Positions 28,823-36,598 of a stretch of DNA of 64,000 nt are shown here, in pieces; position 1 is the stretch's first letter, and each line of letters begins with the position of its first letter. The stretch comes from Fuscovulum ytuae (lineage in GTDB: Bacteria; Pseudomonadota; Alphaproteobacteria; Rhodobacterales; Rhodobacteraceae), in contig NZ_CP124535.1 of NCBI RefSeq assembly GCF_029953595.1, forward strand, positions 434,001-498,000, given 5' to 3'. The translations under genes were made by a program, and so were the position numbers. The notes beneath the pieces are model-generated. The model saw only the letters and a list, made by a program, of their open reading frames with translations, was not told the DNA's origin and did no database searches.

Positions 28823-29350
28823 ATGAACAAGAACCTACTCATCGGTGTGGCCGTCTTGGCCTTGGCGGGGCTGGGCTATTACCAGTTCAGCTATGTGCCC
28901 GCACAGCGGGCGGCCGAAGAGGCGGCGGCAGCGGCAGCAGCCGAGGCGGCGGCCCAAGCAGAGGCAGAAGCGGCGGCGGCTGCGGCGGCTGAAGCCGAAG
29001 CGGCGGCGGCGGCTGCGGCGGCAGAGGCGGCGCAGGCCTTGGAAAGCGCGGCAGAGGCGGCGGGTGAGGCAGCAGGCGCTGCCGTTGACGCAACGGCAGA
29101 GGCGGCGGGCGAGGCGGCGGCGGCCGTGGCCGATACAGCCGCGGGGGCCGCGACGGATGTGCAGGCAGAGGCAGCTGCCGCGCTGGATGCGGCGAATTTC
29201 GACGTGGCGCGCATCTCGGCCCTGATCGATGCCTCGCAACTTGATGATCTGAGCAAGACCACCTTGAAGGCGGCGGTCGAGGCTGCGGCGTCGAACCCGG
29301 CGCTGGTGCAGGCGGCGGTGGATCAGGTCCGCGCGGCGCTGGGTCTGTGA
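28823..29350 (+). CDS. Ala-rich membrane-anchored protein
   Basis: The 175-residue protein has one N-terminal hydrophobic helix ([23 protein letters not shown]) and then about 110 residues dominated by Ala with spaced Glu/Gln ([18 protein letters not shown]), which should form a long helix in the periplasm. The last 45 residues ([30 protein letters not shown]...) are less biased and look like a small helical domain. AGGAGA is well placed before the ATG. The composition resembles the repeat region of the OmpA protein at 23.5 kb. I do not recognise a function. Confidence 0.7.
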   Translation: MNKNLLIGVAVLALAGLGYYQFSYVPAQRAAEEAAAAAAAEAAAQAEAEAAAAAAAEAEAAAAAAAAEAAQALESAAEAAGEAAGAAVDATAEAAGEAAAAVADTAAGAATDVQAEAAAALDAANFDVARISALIDASQLDDLSKTTLKAAVEAAASNPALVQAAVDQVRAALGL

Positions 29351-29358
29351 TGCGATGG

Positions 29359-29458
29359 CCGGGGGGCCTTGGCCCCCCGGACCCCCCCGTGCCCTTTTTA
29401 TTGAGGCGTCGCGCGGGGGGGGGCGCGGTCTTTTTTGAGTATTTGGGCCAAGATGAAG
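29359..29458 (+). repeat. Composite intergenic repeat, type A
   Basis: A perfect 10-bp GC stem CCGGGGGGCC / GGCCCCCCGG (29359-29380), then ACCCCCCCGTG and a T-run (CTTTTTA), and after a 40-bp GC stretch the tail TATTTGGGCCAAGATGAA (29439-29456). It directly follows the Ala-rich gene and may serve as its terminator. Confidence 0.7.
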
Positions 29459-29460
29459 CA

Positions 29461-29496
29461 AAAAGGCCGCGCGGAGAGGGTCCGGCGCGGCCTTTT
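29461..29496. terminator. Bidirectional terminator between converging genes
   Basis: AAAAGGCCGCGC and GCGCGGCCTTTT form a perfect 12-bp stem with a 12-base loop. The T-run on one side and A-run on the other make it usable from both strands. It lies between the Ala-rich gene and the end of the ferredoxin reductase gene. Confidence 0.88.
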
Positions 29497-29518
29497 GCTT
29501 TGGAATCCTAACCGCGTA

Positions 29519-30355
29519 TCAGATGCCGTCGCCCACGAAGGCCTTTTCGACCACGAATTGCTGCGGGTCGGAATTCGCACCTTCGGTGAGGCCGAAATCT
29601 TCGAGGATTTTCTTCACGTCGATGTTGAAGGCGAGCGAGCCGCAGACCATGGCGCGGTCTTCTTCTCGGTTCATCGGGGGCAGGCCCAGATCAGTGAAGA
29701 CCTTGCCCGAGGTGAGGTTGTCCGTGACGCGGCCCATGTGGTGAAAGGTTTCGCGCGTGGTGGTGGGGTAGTAGAGAAGCTTGTCGCCCACCAAATCGCC
29801 GATCAGCGGATCGTCCTTCAGGCTTTCGACCAACTGGCGGCCGTATTCAAGTTCGGCCACCTCGCGGCAGGTGTGCATCATGATGACCTGATCGTATTTT
29901 TCGTAAGTCTCGGGTTCGCGCATGAGCGAGGCGAAGGGGGCGATGCCCGTTCCGGTGGCAAGGAACCAGAGCCTTTTGCCGGGCAAGAGCGCATCATGCA
30001 CCAGCGTGCCAACGGGTTTGGGGCGCAGGATGATTTCGTCGCCCGGCTGGATATGCTGCAGTTTCGAGGTCAGGGGGCCGTTTGGCACCTTGATTGAGTA
30101 GAATTCCAACTCTTCATCCCATGCCGGCGAGGCGATGGAATAGGCCCGGAGCAGGGGTTTTCCGTTGTCGCCTAGAAGGCCGATCATCACGAATTCGCCC
30201 GAGCGGAAGCGGAGCGAGCGGGGCCGCGTGACGCGGAAGGAAAAGAGCCTGTCCGTCCAATGCGTGACATGGGTCACGGTCTGGGCGTCGGGCAGGTGCG
30301 GCTTGGCCGTTTCGGTTCTGGCGGGGGCGTCCATCGTGGCACCTTGTTCGGTCAT
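29519..30355 (-). CDS. fpr: Ferredoxin/flavodoxin--NADP+ reductase
   Basis: The 278-residue FAD enzyme moves electrons between NADPH and ferredoxin or flavodoxin. The FAD site is LLRAYSIASPAWDEELEFYSIKV (RxYS motif near residue 68), the NADP-binding GTGIAPFASLMREP near 128, and the bacterial FPR C-terminus ends VVEKAFVGDGI. It lies directly downstream of the sulfate-assimilation genes, where it could supply reductant to the ferredoxin-type sulfite reductase, as inferred from position. Confidence 0.93.
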   Translation of the reverse strand: MTEQGATMDAPARTETAKPHLPDAQTVTHVTHWTDRLFSFRVTRPRSLRFRSGEFVMIGLLGDNGKPLLRAYSIASPAWDEELEFYSIKVPNGPLTSKLQHIQPGDEIILRPKPVGTLVHDALLPGKRLWFLATGTGIAPFASLMREPETYEKYDQVIMMHTCREVAELEYGRQLVESLKDDPLIGDLVGDKLLYYPTTTRETFHHMGRVTDNLTSGKVFTDLGLPPMNREEDRAMVCGSLAFNIDVKKILEDFGLTEGANSDPQQFVVEKAFVGDGI

Positions 30356-30433
30356 CTGGGTCTCTTCGGGAATAAAGCAGGATCGACCGCGCGGCTAGGG
30401 CGCGGGGCGTCGCAGGGGCGGAGGTGTGGCCGA

Positions 30434-30841
30434 TCAGGCGCGCAGGCGGGCCTGATAGTGGTGGTCCTGCCAGTTGGCGCGGAAGGCCCATTGAGGGCTG
30501 GGCTGGCGGTTGGCGAGGTCATCGGAGATTTCCACCTCATCGAAACCCACGCGGCGGATCATGGCATATTGATCGGCGATCACATGGCCCACGGCGCGCA
30601 GGCGACCTGTATAGCCCATCATCCGCAGGCGGCGGGCGATGGTGAAGGCGCGGCCATCGTTGAAGGCGGGGAAGGCCACGCGGATCAGGTGCAGGTCTGC
30701 CAGATGGGGTTGCAGCACGGTCGGGTCATCGGTGTTGGACAGGTCCAGCGCGCCCTGATGGGTGGCGATCTCGGCCAGCGCCACAAAGGGTGCGGTCCAG
30801 TCTTCGGGGGCAAAGCCCGTATCGGTGACGATCACGGTCAT
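30434..30841 (-). CDS. DUF934 protein of the sulfate assimilation operon
   Basis: The 135-residue protein contains LHLIRVAFPAFNDGRAFTIARRLR, RAVGHVIADQYAMIRRVGFDEVEI, the DUF934 core. The family is strongly linked to cysH and cysI in alphaproteobacteria and is thought to serve sulfite reduction, but its biochemistry is undefined as far as I know. The start overlaps the cysH stop by 4 bp (ATGA at 30841-30838), so translation is coupled. Confidence 0.85.
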   Translation of the reverse strand: MTVIVTDTGFAPEDWTAPFVALAEIATHQGALDLSNTDDPTVLQPHLADLHLIRVAFPAFNDGRAFTIARRLRMMGYTGRLRAVGHVIADQYAMIRRVGFDEVEISDDLANRQPSPQWAFRANWQDHHYQARLRA

Positions 30842-31596
30842 GCCGCGTTCTCCTTTGTCGTGGTGCGGACGGGTCTGCCGTCGATGAAATGGATGCCGCA
30901 TTCGGTTTTCTGGCTGCCGCGCCAGCGGCCCGCGCGGGGGTCTTCGCCCGGTTTCACAGGGCTGGTGCAGGGGGCGCAGCCGATGGACGGATAGCCCTTG
31001 GCCACCAGCGGATGGCGGGGCAGGCGGTTTTCGACCATGTATTCCTCAAGATCCTCGCGCCCCCAATGGGCGAGGGGGTTCACCTTGATGCGGGTTTCGC
31101 CTTCTGCTTCGAAGAATTCCACCTGATCGCGGGTCGCACCTTGATAGCGTTTGCGGCCCGTGATCCATCCGTCGAAATCGGCCAGCGCGCGTTCGAGGGG
31201 TTCGATCTTGCGCACAGCACAGCAGGCATCGGTGTTGAACTGATGCAGCGTACCGTCGGGGTCTTCGAAGGCGACCTTGCCGGGATGGGCGCGGATCGTG
31301 CGGATGTCGCAGAGCGCGAGTTTCTCGGCCAGTTCACGCTGGTAATCGAGGGTTTCCTGAAAGAGCATCCGGGTGTCGATGAAGAGGACAGGCGTTTCCG
31401 GCGCGATCACCGAAACGAGGTGCAGAAGCACCACCGATTCCGCCCCGAAGGAGGAGACGAGCGCCACTTTCCCCAGATCGGCATCCTTGAGCGCATGTTC
31501 CAAGACCGCGGTCGCGCCGTGGTGTTTGTAGCGTGCGTTCAGAAGGGCGACGCGGTTCGCGACGTTGCCATCCGGGGTGGAGGTGTCACGCGGCAT
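30838..31596 (-). CDS. cysH: Phosphoadenylyl/adenylyl-sulfate reductase with Fe-S cysteines
   Basis: The 252-residue enzyme reduces activated sulfate to sulfite. LVSSFGAESVVLLHL is the nucleotide-binding P-loop. DACCAVRKIEPL and GYPSIGCAPCTSPV supply the CC...CxxC cysteines that bind a 4Fe-4S cluster in APS reductases, and ECGIHF holds the catalytic Cys. The presence of all four cluster cysteines argues for APS (not PAPS) as substrate. It overlaps the end of cysI by 11 bp. The ATG at 31596 is chosen because longer versions run through cysI. Confidence 0.93.
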   Translation of the reverse strand: MPRDTSTPDGNVANRVALLNARYKHHGATAVLEHALKDADLGKVALVSSFGAESVVLLHLVSVIAPETPVLFIDTRMLFQETLDYQRELAEKLALCDIRTIRAHPGKVAFEDPDGTLHQFNTDACCAVRKIEPLERALADFDGWITGRKRYQGATRDQVEFFEAEGETRIKVNPLAHWGREDLEEYMVENRLPRHPLVAKGYPSIGCAPCTSPVKPGEDPRAGRWRGSQKTECGIHFIDGRPVRTTTKENAA

Positions 31597-33256
31597 CCTT
31601 TTCGCCTTCCTCGCCATAAAGCGCGGCCTTGAAAGGGGCGATGCCTGTGCGGCGGAATGTTTCGAGGAAGGTTTCCTCGGGCGACTGCCGCACCTCCAGA
31701 TAGGCGCGGAGGATGCGTTCGATGGCGGGCACGATTTCGTCATAGGCGAAGCCGGGGCCCGTCTTTTCGCCGATGGTCGCGGTTTCGGTGCCGTCGCCGC
31801 CCAGCGTGATCTGGTAATTTTCGACCCCTGCCCGGTCGAGGCCGAGAATGCCGATATGGCCGACATGGTGGTGACCGCAAGCGTTGATGCAGCCGGAGAT
31901 CTTGATCTTCAGCGGGCCGATTTCATGTTCCAGCTTCAGGTCATCGAAGCGGGTGGCGATTTCCTGGGCCACAGGGATGGAGCGGGCTGTGGCCAGCGCG
32001 CAGTAATCCATGCCGGGGCAGGCAATGATGTCAGAGACGAGGCCGACATTGGCTGTGCCCAAGCCCGCCTTGACCAGCGCTGCATGCAGCGTGGGCAGGT
32101 CGGATTTGTGGACATGGGGCAGGATGACGTTCTGTTCGTGGCTGATGCGGATCTCGGAATGGCCATAGGTTTCGGCAAGATCCGCGATCAGCCGCATCTG
32201 ATCGGCAGTGGCGTCGCCGGGGGTGGCGCCATGGGCCTTCAGACTGATTGTGACGATGGCGTATTGGGCGTTGCGATGGGGTGCGAGGTTGGTGTCGGCC
32301 CAAGCGCGGAAGGTGGGATCGGCGCTGTAGAAGGCATCATAGGCATCGGTCGGCGCGTTGCGGAACGCGGGGGGGGCGAAGGCCTCTTCGATTTCGGCCA
32401 GAAGTTTCTGGTCATTGCCGCCGAAGAGGGGGCGCAACTCGGCGAAGCGGTCCTCGATCAAGCGGGTGATTTCTTCCTTGCCGGTTTCATGCACGGTGAT
32501 CTTGATCCGCGCCTTGTATTTGTTGTCGCGGCGGCCGAGCGTGTTGTAGACGCTGAGCACGGCCTCGACATAGGGCAACAGGTCGGCCTTTGGCAGGAAC
32601 TCTCGCACTGTGTGGCCGATCATGGGCGTCCGGCCGAGGCCGCCGCCGACGATCACCTCGAACCCCGGTTCGCCTTTGGCGTTTCTGACCATGCGCAAGC
32701 CGATGTCATGGGCGCGGGTCACGGCGCGGTCATTGGGCGATCCGGTGATGGCGATCTTGAATTTGCGCGGCAGGAATTGGAATTCCGGGTGATCGGTCGA
32801 CCATTGACGCAGCAGTTCGGCCACGGGGCGGGGATCTTCGATCTCATCCGCGGCGGCGCCGGCGAAATGGTCGGCAGTGACGTTCCTGACGCAGTTGCCC
32901 GAGGTTTGGATGGCGTGCATCCCGACATCGGCCAAGGCTTGCAGCATCTTCGGCACGTCTTCCAGTTTCGGCCAGTTGAACTGGATGTTCTGACGGGTGG
33001 TGAAGTGGCCATAGCCCTTGTCCCATGTCTGCGCGATATGGGCGAGTTGGCGCATCTGGCGCGGATTGATCGTGCCATAGGGAATGGCCACGCGCAGCAT
33101 GTAGGCATGCAGTTGCAGATAGAGGCCGTTCATCAGGCGCAGGGGGCGGAATTCATCCTCGGTCAGCGACCCGTCGAGGCGGCGTTCCACCTGGCTTGTG
33201 AATTGGGCGACGCGTTCGCGGACGAAGGCTTCGTCGAATTCGGAATAGCTATACAT
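31586..33256 (-). CDS. cysI: Nitrite/sulfite reductase, siroheme 4Fe-4S hemoprotein
   Basis: The 556-residue protein has two ferredoxin-like halves and the Fe-S/siroheme ligands ACPGMDYC (near residue 420) and SGCINACGHHH (near 460). TTRQNIQFNW and GSPNDRA resemble the substrate-side Arg/Lys regions. Sandwiched between cysH and siroheme synthesis genes, it is almost certainly the assimilatory sulfite reductase (six electrons, sulfite to sulfide). A ferredoxin or FPR partner rather than CysJ is likely, since no cysJ gene adjoins. Confidence 0.94.
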   Translation of the reverse strand: MYSYSEFDEAFVRERVAQFTSQVERRLDGSLTEDEFRPLRLMNGLYLQLHAYMLRVAIPYGTINPRQMRQLAHIAQTWDKGYGHFTTRQNIQFNWPKLEDVPKMLQALADVGMHAIQTSGNCVRNVTADHFAGAAADEIEDPRPVAELLRQWSTDHPEFQFLPRKFKIAITGSPNDRAVTRAHDIGLRMVRNAKGEPGFEVIVGGGLGRTPMIGHTVREFLPKADLLPYVEAVLSVYNTLGRRDNKYKARIKITVHETGKEEITRLIEDRFAELRPLFGGNDQKLLAEIEEAFAPPAFRNAPTDAYDAFYSADPTFRAWADTNLAPHRNAQYAIVTISLKAHGATPGDATADQMRLIADLAETYGHSEIRISHEQNVILPHVHKSDLPTLHAALVKAGLGTANVGLVSDIIACPGMDYCALATARSIPVAQEIATRFDDLKLEHEIGPLKIKISGCINACGHHHVGHIGILGLDRAGVENYQITLGGDGTETATIGEKTGPGFAYDEIVPAIERILRAYLEVRQSPEETFLETFRRTGIAPFKAALYGEEGEKDAA

Positions 33257-33283
33257 CTGCGGCCTCTGGCTTCTTTATCTGGG

Positions 33284-33357
33284 CGGGAGGCGGGGTGAAC
33301 CCCGCCCTACGGAATGGGCGAAAGGGGGAAGGCGGGGTTTGCCCCCGCCGCCTCCCG
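33284..33357. repeat. 74-bp element with 10-bp terminal inverted repeats and two GC hairpins
   Basis: The ends CGGGAGGCGG (33284-33293) and CCGCCTCCCG (33348-33357) are perfect inverted repeats. Inside are a hairpin GGCGGGGT-GA-ACCCCGCC followed by CTACGG (33289-33312) and a second stem GGCGGGG / CCCCGCC (33331-33349). A similar GGCGGGG-GAAG-CCCCGCC-TTAC hairpin stands at 55381-55400. The element separates DUF2849 from cysI within the cluster. Confidence 0.6.
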
Positions 33358-33660
33358 TCAGGCGTAATCGGCCTGTTTGCCATGGTGGTAGTTCGAGGGG
33401 CCGCGGGTGCGGAATTCCTCACGGAAATGGGTGGGTTCGGGGCCGTTCGGACCGGGGCGTGCATCGGCGAGATAGGCCCCCACGACCAGAAGTTTCTGCG
33501 CCGAGGCGTGCAGAAGGCGCATCTGGGCATGGGCCTCATCCTCAATCAGTTCGGCCTCGTGGTGGAAGGGCGACCAGCGGTCATCGGCGGTGAGATAGAC
33601 CACATCGCCTTCGCGCAGGCGGTTGGCGGTGACGATCTTGGGCGTGAAGCGGCGGCTCAT
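33358..33660 (-). CDS. DUF2849 protein
   Basis: The 100-residue protein begins MSRRFTPKIVTANRLREGDVVYLT and includes the conserved WSPFHHEAELIEDE and REEFRTRGPSNYHHGKQ, matching DUF2849. The family lies next to siroheme synthase and sulfite reductase genes in alphaproteobacteria. It could bind siroheme or assist its insertion, but that is a guess. It overlaps the cobA gene by 4 bp (ATGA at 33660-33657). Confidence 0.88.
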   Translation of the reverse strand: MSRRFTPKIVTANRLREGDVVYLTADDRWSPFHHEAELIEDEAHAQMRLLHASAQKLLVVGAYLADARPGPNGPEPTHFREEFRTRGPSNYHHGKQADYA

Positions 33661-34430
33661 GCGGTGGCTTCCTTCAGTTCGGTCAGCGCCATCGCGGCGC
33701 GGCGGGGTTCGATGCCGTAGAGGAGGACGGCGGGGCCTTCGGTCAGGGCTACGGCGTCGGGCAGGGTGGCAAGGGTGGCGGCATGGACGCGCTGATCGGG
33801 GCGCGAGACGTTTTCCACGACGGTGACGGGCGTTTCGGGCGAGGCGCCATGCATCATCAGGCGGCCTTGCAGGAAGCGGGCGGTCTTTTTGCCCATGTAG
33901 ATCGCGGCCACTTCGCCCGCGCGGGCCATGCCGCGCCAATCCTGTTCGGCAAAGCCGTCCATCGCATGACCGGTCACGATGCGCAGGGCGCGGTTGCGAC
34001 CGCGTTTCGTCAGGCCCTGCCCGATGGCAGCAGCGGCGACGGTGGCCGAGGTCAGGCCCGGCAGGATGGCGTAGGAGAGACCTGCCGCCTCGACCGCCTC
34101 GATCTCTTCGTCGAGACGCCCGAAGATGCCGCAATCGCCGCCCTTGAGGCGGATTACGCGTGCGCCGGTCAGGCCTTGGGCCACGATGGTGGCATTGATC
34201 GCGGACTGCGCGGCAGAGGGGCCGAAACCTTCCTTGCCCATATCGATGCGGGTGACATGCGGCGGGATGAGGGCCATGACCTCATCCCCGACCAAGCGGT
34301 CATGGATGACGACATCGGCAGCTTGCAGGGCCCGGAACGCGCCCAGTGTCAGATGGGCAGCCGCGCCGGGGCCTGCGCCGACAAAGGTGACGGCGGCGGC
34401 AGGGGCGGCGAAGGCGGGCAGATCGGTCAT
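33657..34430 (-). CDS. cobA: Uroporphyrinogen-III C-methyltransferase (siroheme pathway)
   Basis: The 257-residue SAM-dependent methylase makes precorrin-2, the precursor of siroheme for sulfite reductase and of cobalamin. VTFVGAGPGAAAHLTLGA (residues 14-31) is the N-terminal SUMT motif. VIRLKGGDCGIFGRLDEE and the GLTSATVAAAAIGQGLTKRG region bind SAM/substrate. It covers only the CysG-A half; the oxidase/chelatase half is absent here. First gene of the sulfate-assimilation cluster, divergent from an Lrp-type regulator. Confidence 0.92.
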   Translation of the reverse strand: MTDLPAFAAPAAAVTFVGAGPGAAAHLTLGAFRALQAADVVIHDRLVGDEVMALIPPHVTRIDMGKEGFGPSAAQSAINATIVAQGLTGARVIRLKGGDCGIFGRLDEEIEAVEAAGLSYAILPGLTSATVAAAAIGQGLTKRGRNRALRIVTGHAMDGFAEQDWRGMARAGEVAAIYMGKKTARFLQGRLMMHGASPETPVTVVENVSRPDQRVHAATLATLPDAVALTEGPAVLLYGIEPRRAAMALTELKEATA

Positions 34431-34568
34431 GGCTTGAATTCCGCTGTTGATGCCGGGAATATAGGATAATTTCCCACTTTTTGGCCATGCGCCCTTGCAG
34501 ATAAGGACAAATGTTCCGATATTGCGCGGCAGAGAAACGGGTTTCCGCGAAAACGGGGGATTTGGCGA
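34431..34568. promoter_or_regulatory. Divergent promoter region, cobA operon / lrp-like gene
   Basis: This 138-bp gap is AT-richer than its surroundings. On the minus strand TATATT (34459-34464) lies about 30 bp before the cobA start and could be a -10 box, with no convincing TTG-type -35. The Lrp/AsnC protein encoded to the right probably binds here. I cannot define the operator. Confidence 0.4.
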
Positions 34569-35030
34569 ATGGCAGTCCGGCTGGACGATATGGACAGGAA
34601 AATCCTTGCCGAGTTGCAGGTGGATGCCGAGCAGTCGCTGGATGAAATCGCGCGCAAGGTGGGGTCTTCGAAGACGCCCGTCTGGAACCGCATCCGGCGG
34701 ATGAAAGAGGCGGGGGTCATCACCCGCCAGACTGCCATTCTGGACCCCGAGGCGCTGGGGCTTGAGGCCTGTTTCTTCGTTCTGATCCGCACCAGCGAAC
34801 ATGAGGCCGAATGGCAGCGGAAATTCCTAAAGGCCCTGCGCGAACGGCCCGAGGTGCTGGAGGCCCACCGTTTGGCCGGGGATATCGACTATATCCTCAA
34901 GGTGCGGGTGAAGAATGCGCGGGCCTATGACACCTTCTATCAGGCGCTGATTTCCGAGGTGCGCATCTACAATGTGACCGCGCTGTTGAGCATGGAAGAG
35001 ATCAAAGCCACGACCATGCTGCCAGTCTGA
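34569..35030 (+). CDS. Lrp/AsnC family transcriptional regulator
   Basis: The 153-residue protein has an N-terminal winged helix-turn-helix (LDDMDRKILAELQVDAEQSLDEIARKVGSSKTPVWNRIRRMKEAGVI) and a C-terminal RAM domain (GDIDYILKVRVKNARAYDTFYQAL). It diverges from cobA-DUF2849-cysI-cysH-DUF934 and is the likely local regulator of sulfur assimilation, perhaps sensing cysteine or a related amino acid. This arrangement is, as I recall, conserved in Rhodobacterales. Confidence 0.93.
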   Translation: MAVRLDDMDRKILAELQVDAEQSLDEIARKVGSSKTPVWNRIRRMKEAGVITRQTAILDPEALGLEACFFVLIRTSEHEAEWQRKFLKALRERPEVLEAHRLAGDIDYILKVRVKNARAYDTFYQALISEVRIYNVTALLSMEEIKATTMLPV

Positions 35031-35033
35031 CGG

Positions 35034-35297
35034 TCAGAAGGCCACCAGAAGCATCAGGATCACCAAAAGCTCCAGCCCGTGCTTTGCGACCTCGAACTCG
35101 GTGCCATACCACGGGTCCAGACCGAAAAGATCCTGCGAGATGAGGTGGAGCATGACAAGCGTGCCGCCGCCAAGGCTTGTCAGACCCAGATTGGCGGTAA
35201 GCGTTTTGCGCAGTCGAAGGATGCGACGCAGCAGAACAAGGCAACCGCCCATCCCAAGGCTGATGAATATGGTTGCCAGAAGTGAATGAAGCATCAT
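35034..35297 (-). CDS. Small membrane protein, unknown function
   Basis: The 87-residue protein has an N-terminal hydrophobic helix (LLATIFISLGMGGCLVLLRRILRL), a second segment (LGLTSLGGGTLVMLHLI) and a C-terminal one (LELLVILMLLVAF). AGGGG stands about 10 bp before the ATG at 35297; a TTG at 35306 is also possible. It converges on the Lrp-type gene, with 3 bp between stop codons. No family recognised. Confidence 0.5.
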   Translation of the reverse strand: MMLHSLLATIFISLGMGGCLVLLRRILRLRKTLTANLGLTSLGGGTLVMLHLISQDLFGLDPWYGTEFEVAKHGLELLVILMLLVAF

Positions 35298-35413
35298 GTC
35301 TGCCAACCCCTTACCCGTGCCACTAGCATCATCGGGCAGGAGACGGGATGCAATCTGACCTTACGTCAGAGGGGCGTTCCAAAGTAGGGCGGCGACTACC
35401 TTTTGGAGACTAT

Positions 35414-36598
35414 TCAGGCGCGACGGAGCCTGAGGGCCGAAAGGCCGTGAAAGTGATATACATCCGCATAGCGCGGCTTCTCGGCAAGGTGCAGGTCCGG
35501 CAGGCGCGCGAAGAGGATGGGCAGCGCGATCTGCAATTCCAGCCGCGCCAAGGGGGCGCCCACACAGAAATGAAGACCCGCGCCGAAGGTGGCATTCGGC
35601 TTTGCCACGCGGTCGGGCATAAAGCGCGCGGGCTTTTCCCAGACGCCGGGATCACGGTTCGCGGCGGCCAGAAGAAGCCCCACCTGATCGCCGCGCTGGA
35701 AGGTCTGGCCCATCACATCCGTCTCTTCATAACACCAGCGGGTGAAAAGATGCAGCGCGGGGTCGTAGCGGAGGATTTCTTCCACCGTCGCCTCCACATG
35801 ATCGGGGGCGAGGGCGGTGGCGGGGGTTTTTGACTCCAGCAACGTCTTGACCCCGTTGCCGAGGGTGTGAACCGTCGCCTCGTGTCCGGCATTCAGAAGA
35901 AGGATGCAGGTGGTAATGAGTTCGTCGGTGGTGAGGCGATCCCCCTCCATCTCGGCGGCGATAAGATGGGTGATGAGGTCGTCGCGTGGATCGCTGCGGC
36001 GGGCGTCGATATAGCCCCTGAGGAAGGACGTGAAATCAAGGGTCGCGGCGGTGGCGCGATCCTCCATGTCGCGGGTGCGGCCCGCCATATACATGCCGAC
36101 CATCGCGTTCGACCAGCGCAAGAGGTCATCCGCCATGGATTCCGGCACGCCGAGAAGGCGGGCGATGATGATGACGGGCAGTTTTTGCGCGAAATGGGGG
36201 AGAAGATCGAAATCGCCTTGCGGCAGGGCGTCGATCAGATCGTGGGACAGTTGCGCGATTTCCGGGGCAAGGGCCGCGATGCGGCGCGAGGTGAAGGCCC
36301 GCAGGACGAGGGCGCGCAGGCGGGTGTGGCGGGGCGGTTCCAGTTCCAGCATGGAATGCGCCTCGACCGCGTAGAAGGGGCGCAGGTGATCGGGGATGGC
36401 GGGCGCGCATTCAGGCGGCGCTTCGCGGCCAAAGCGACGGTCGCGCAGGATGGCGTTCACGGCCGCGGCGGACGGGGTGCAGGTCAGGCCATAGTCCTGC
36501 CAGTGGAAAAAGGGGCCGGTGGCGCGGGCGGTTTCGTAGAACGGATAGGGGTTCTGGACGAAAGCCGGGTCCGTGGGCGATTGATGAAGCGTCTGCAT
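35414..36598 (-). CDS. Cytochrome P450
   Basis: The 394-residue soluble bacterial P450 has the I-helix LLNAGHEATVHTLGN (oxygen-activating A/G-G-x-E-A-T), the K-helix EEILRYDPAL (ExxR), and the heme-thiolate motif FGAGLHFCVGAPLARLE near residue 335. These show a monooxygenase that needs ferredoxin and reductase partners; no dedicated partner is adjacent. The start overlaps the stop of the DMT transporter gene, so the two are coupled. Substrate unknown. Confidence 0.95.
   Translation of the reverse strand: MQTLHQSPTDPAFVQNPYPFYETARATGPFFHWQDYGLTCTPSAAAVNAILRDRRFGREAPPECAPAIPDHLRPFYAVEAHSMLELEPPRHTRLRALVLRAFTSRRIAALAPEIAQLSHDLIDALPQGDFDLLPHFAQKLPVIIIARLLGVPESMADDLLRWSNAMVGMYMAGRTRDMEDRATAATLDFTSFLRGYIDARRSDPRDDLITHLIAAEMEGDRLTTDELITTCILLLNAGHEATVHTLGNGVKTLLESKTPATALAPDHVEATVEEILRYDPALHLFTRWCYEETDVMGQTFQRGDQVGLLLAAANRDPGVWEKPARFMPDRVAKPNATFGAGLHFCVGAPLARLELQIALPILFARLPDLHLAEKPRYADVYHFHGLSALRLRRA

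Noticed and set aside
28845-29461. Alternative frames on both strands across the Ala-rich gene
   Set aside because: Arg-rich or Pro-rich compositional shadows of GCN-rich codons; the chosen frame alone has a ribosome binding site and a membrane anchor.
31565-33298. 577-codon plus-strand frame opposite cysI
   Set aside because: Same reason: antisense shadow of a gene with intact siroheme and Fe-S motifs.
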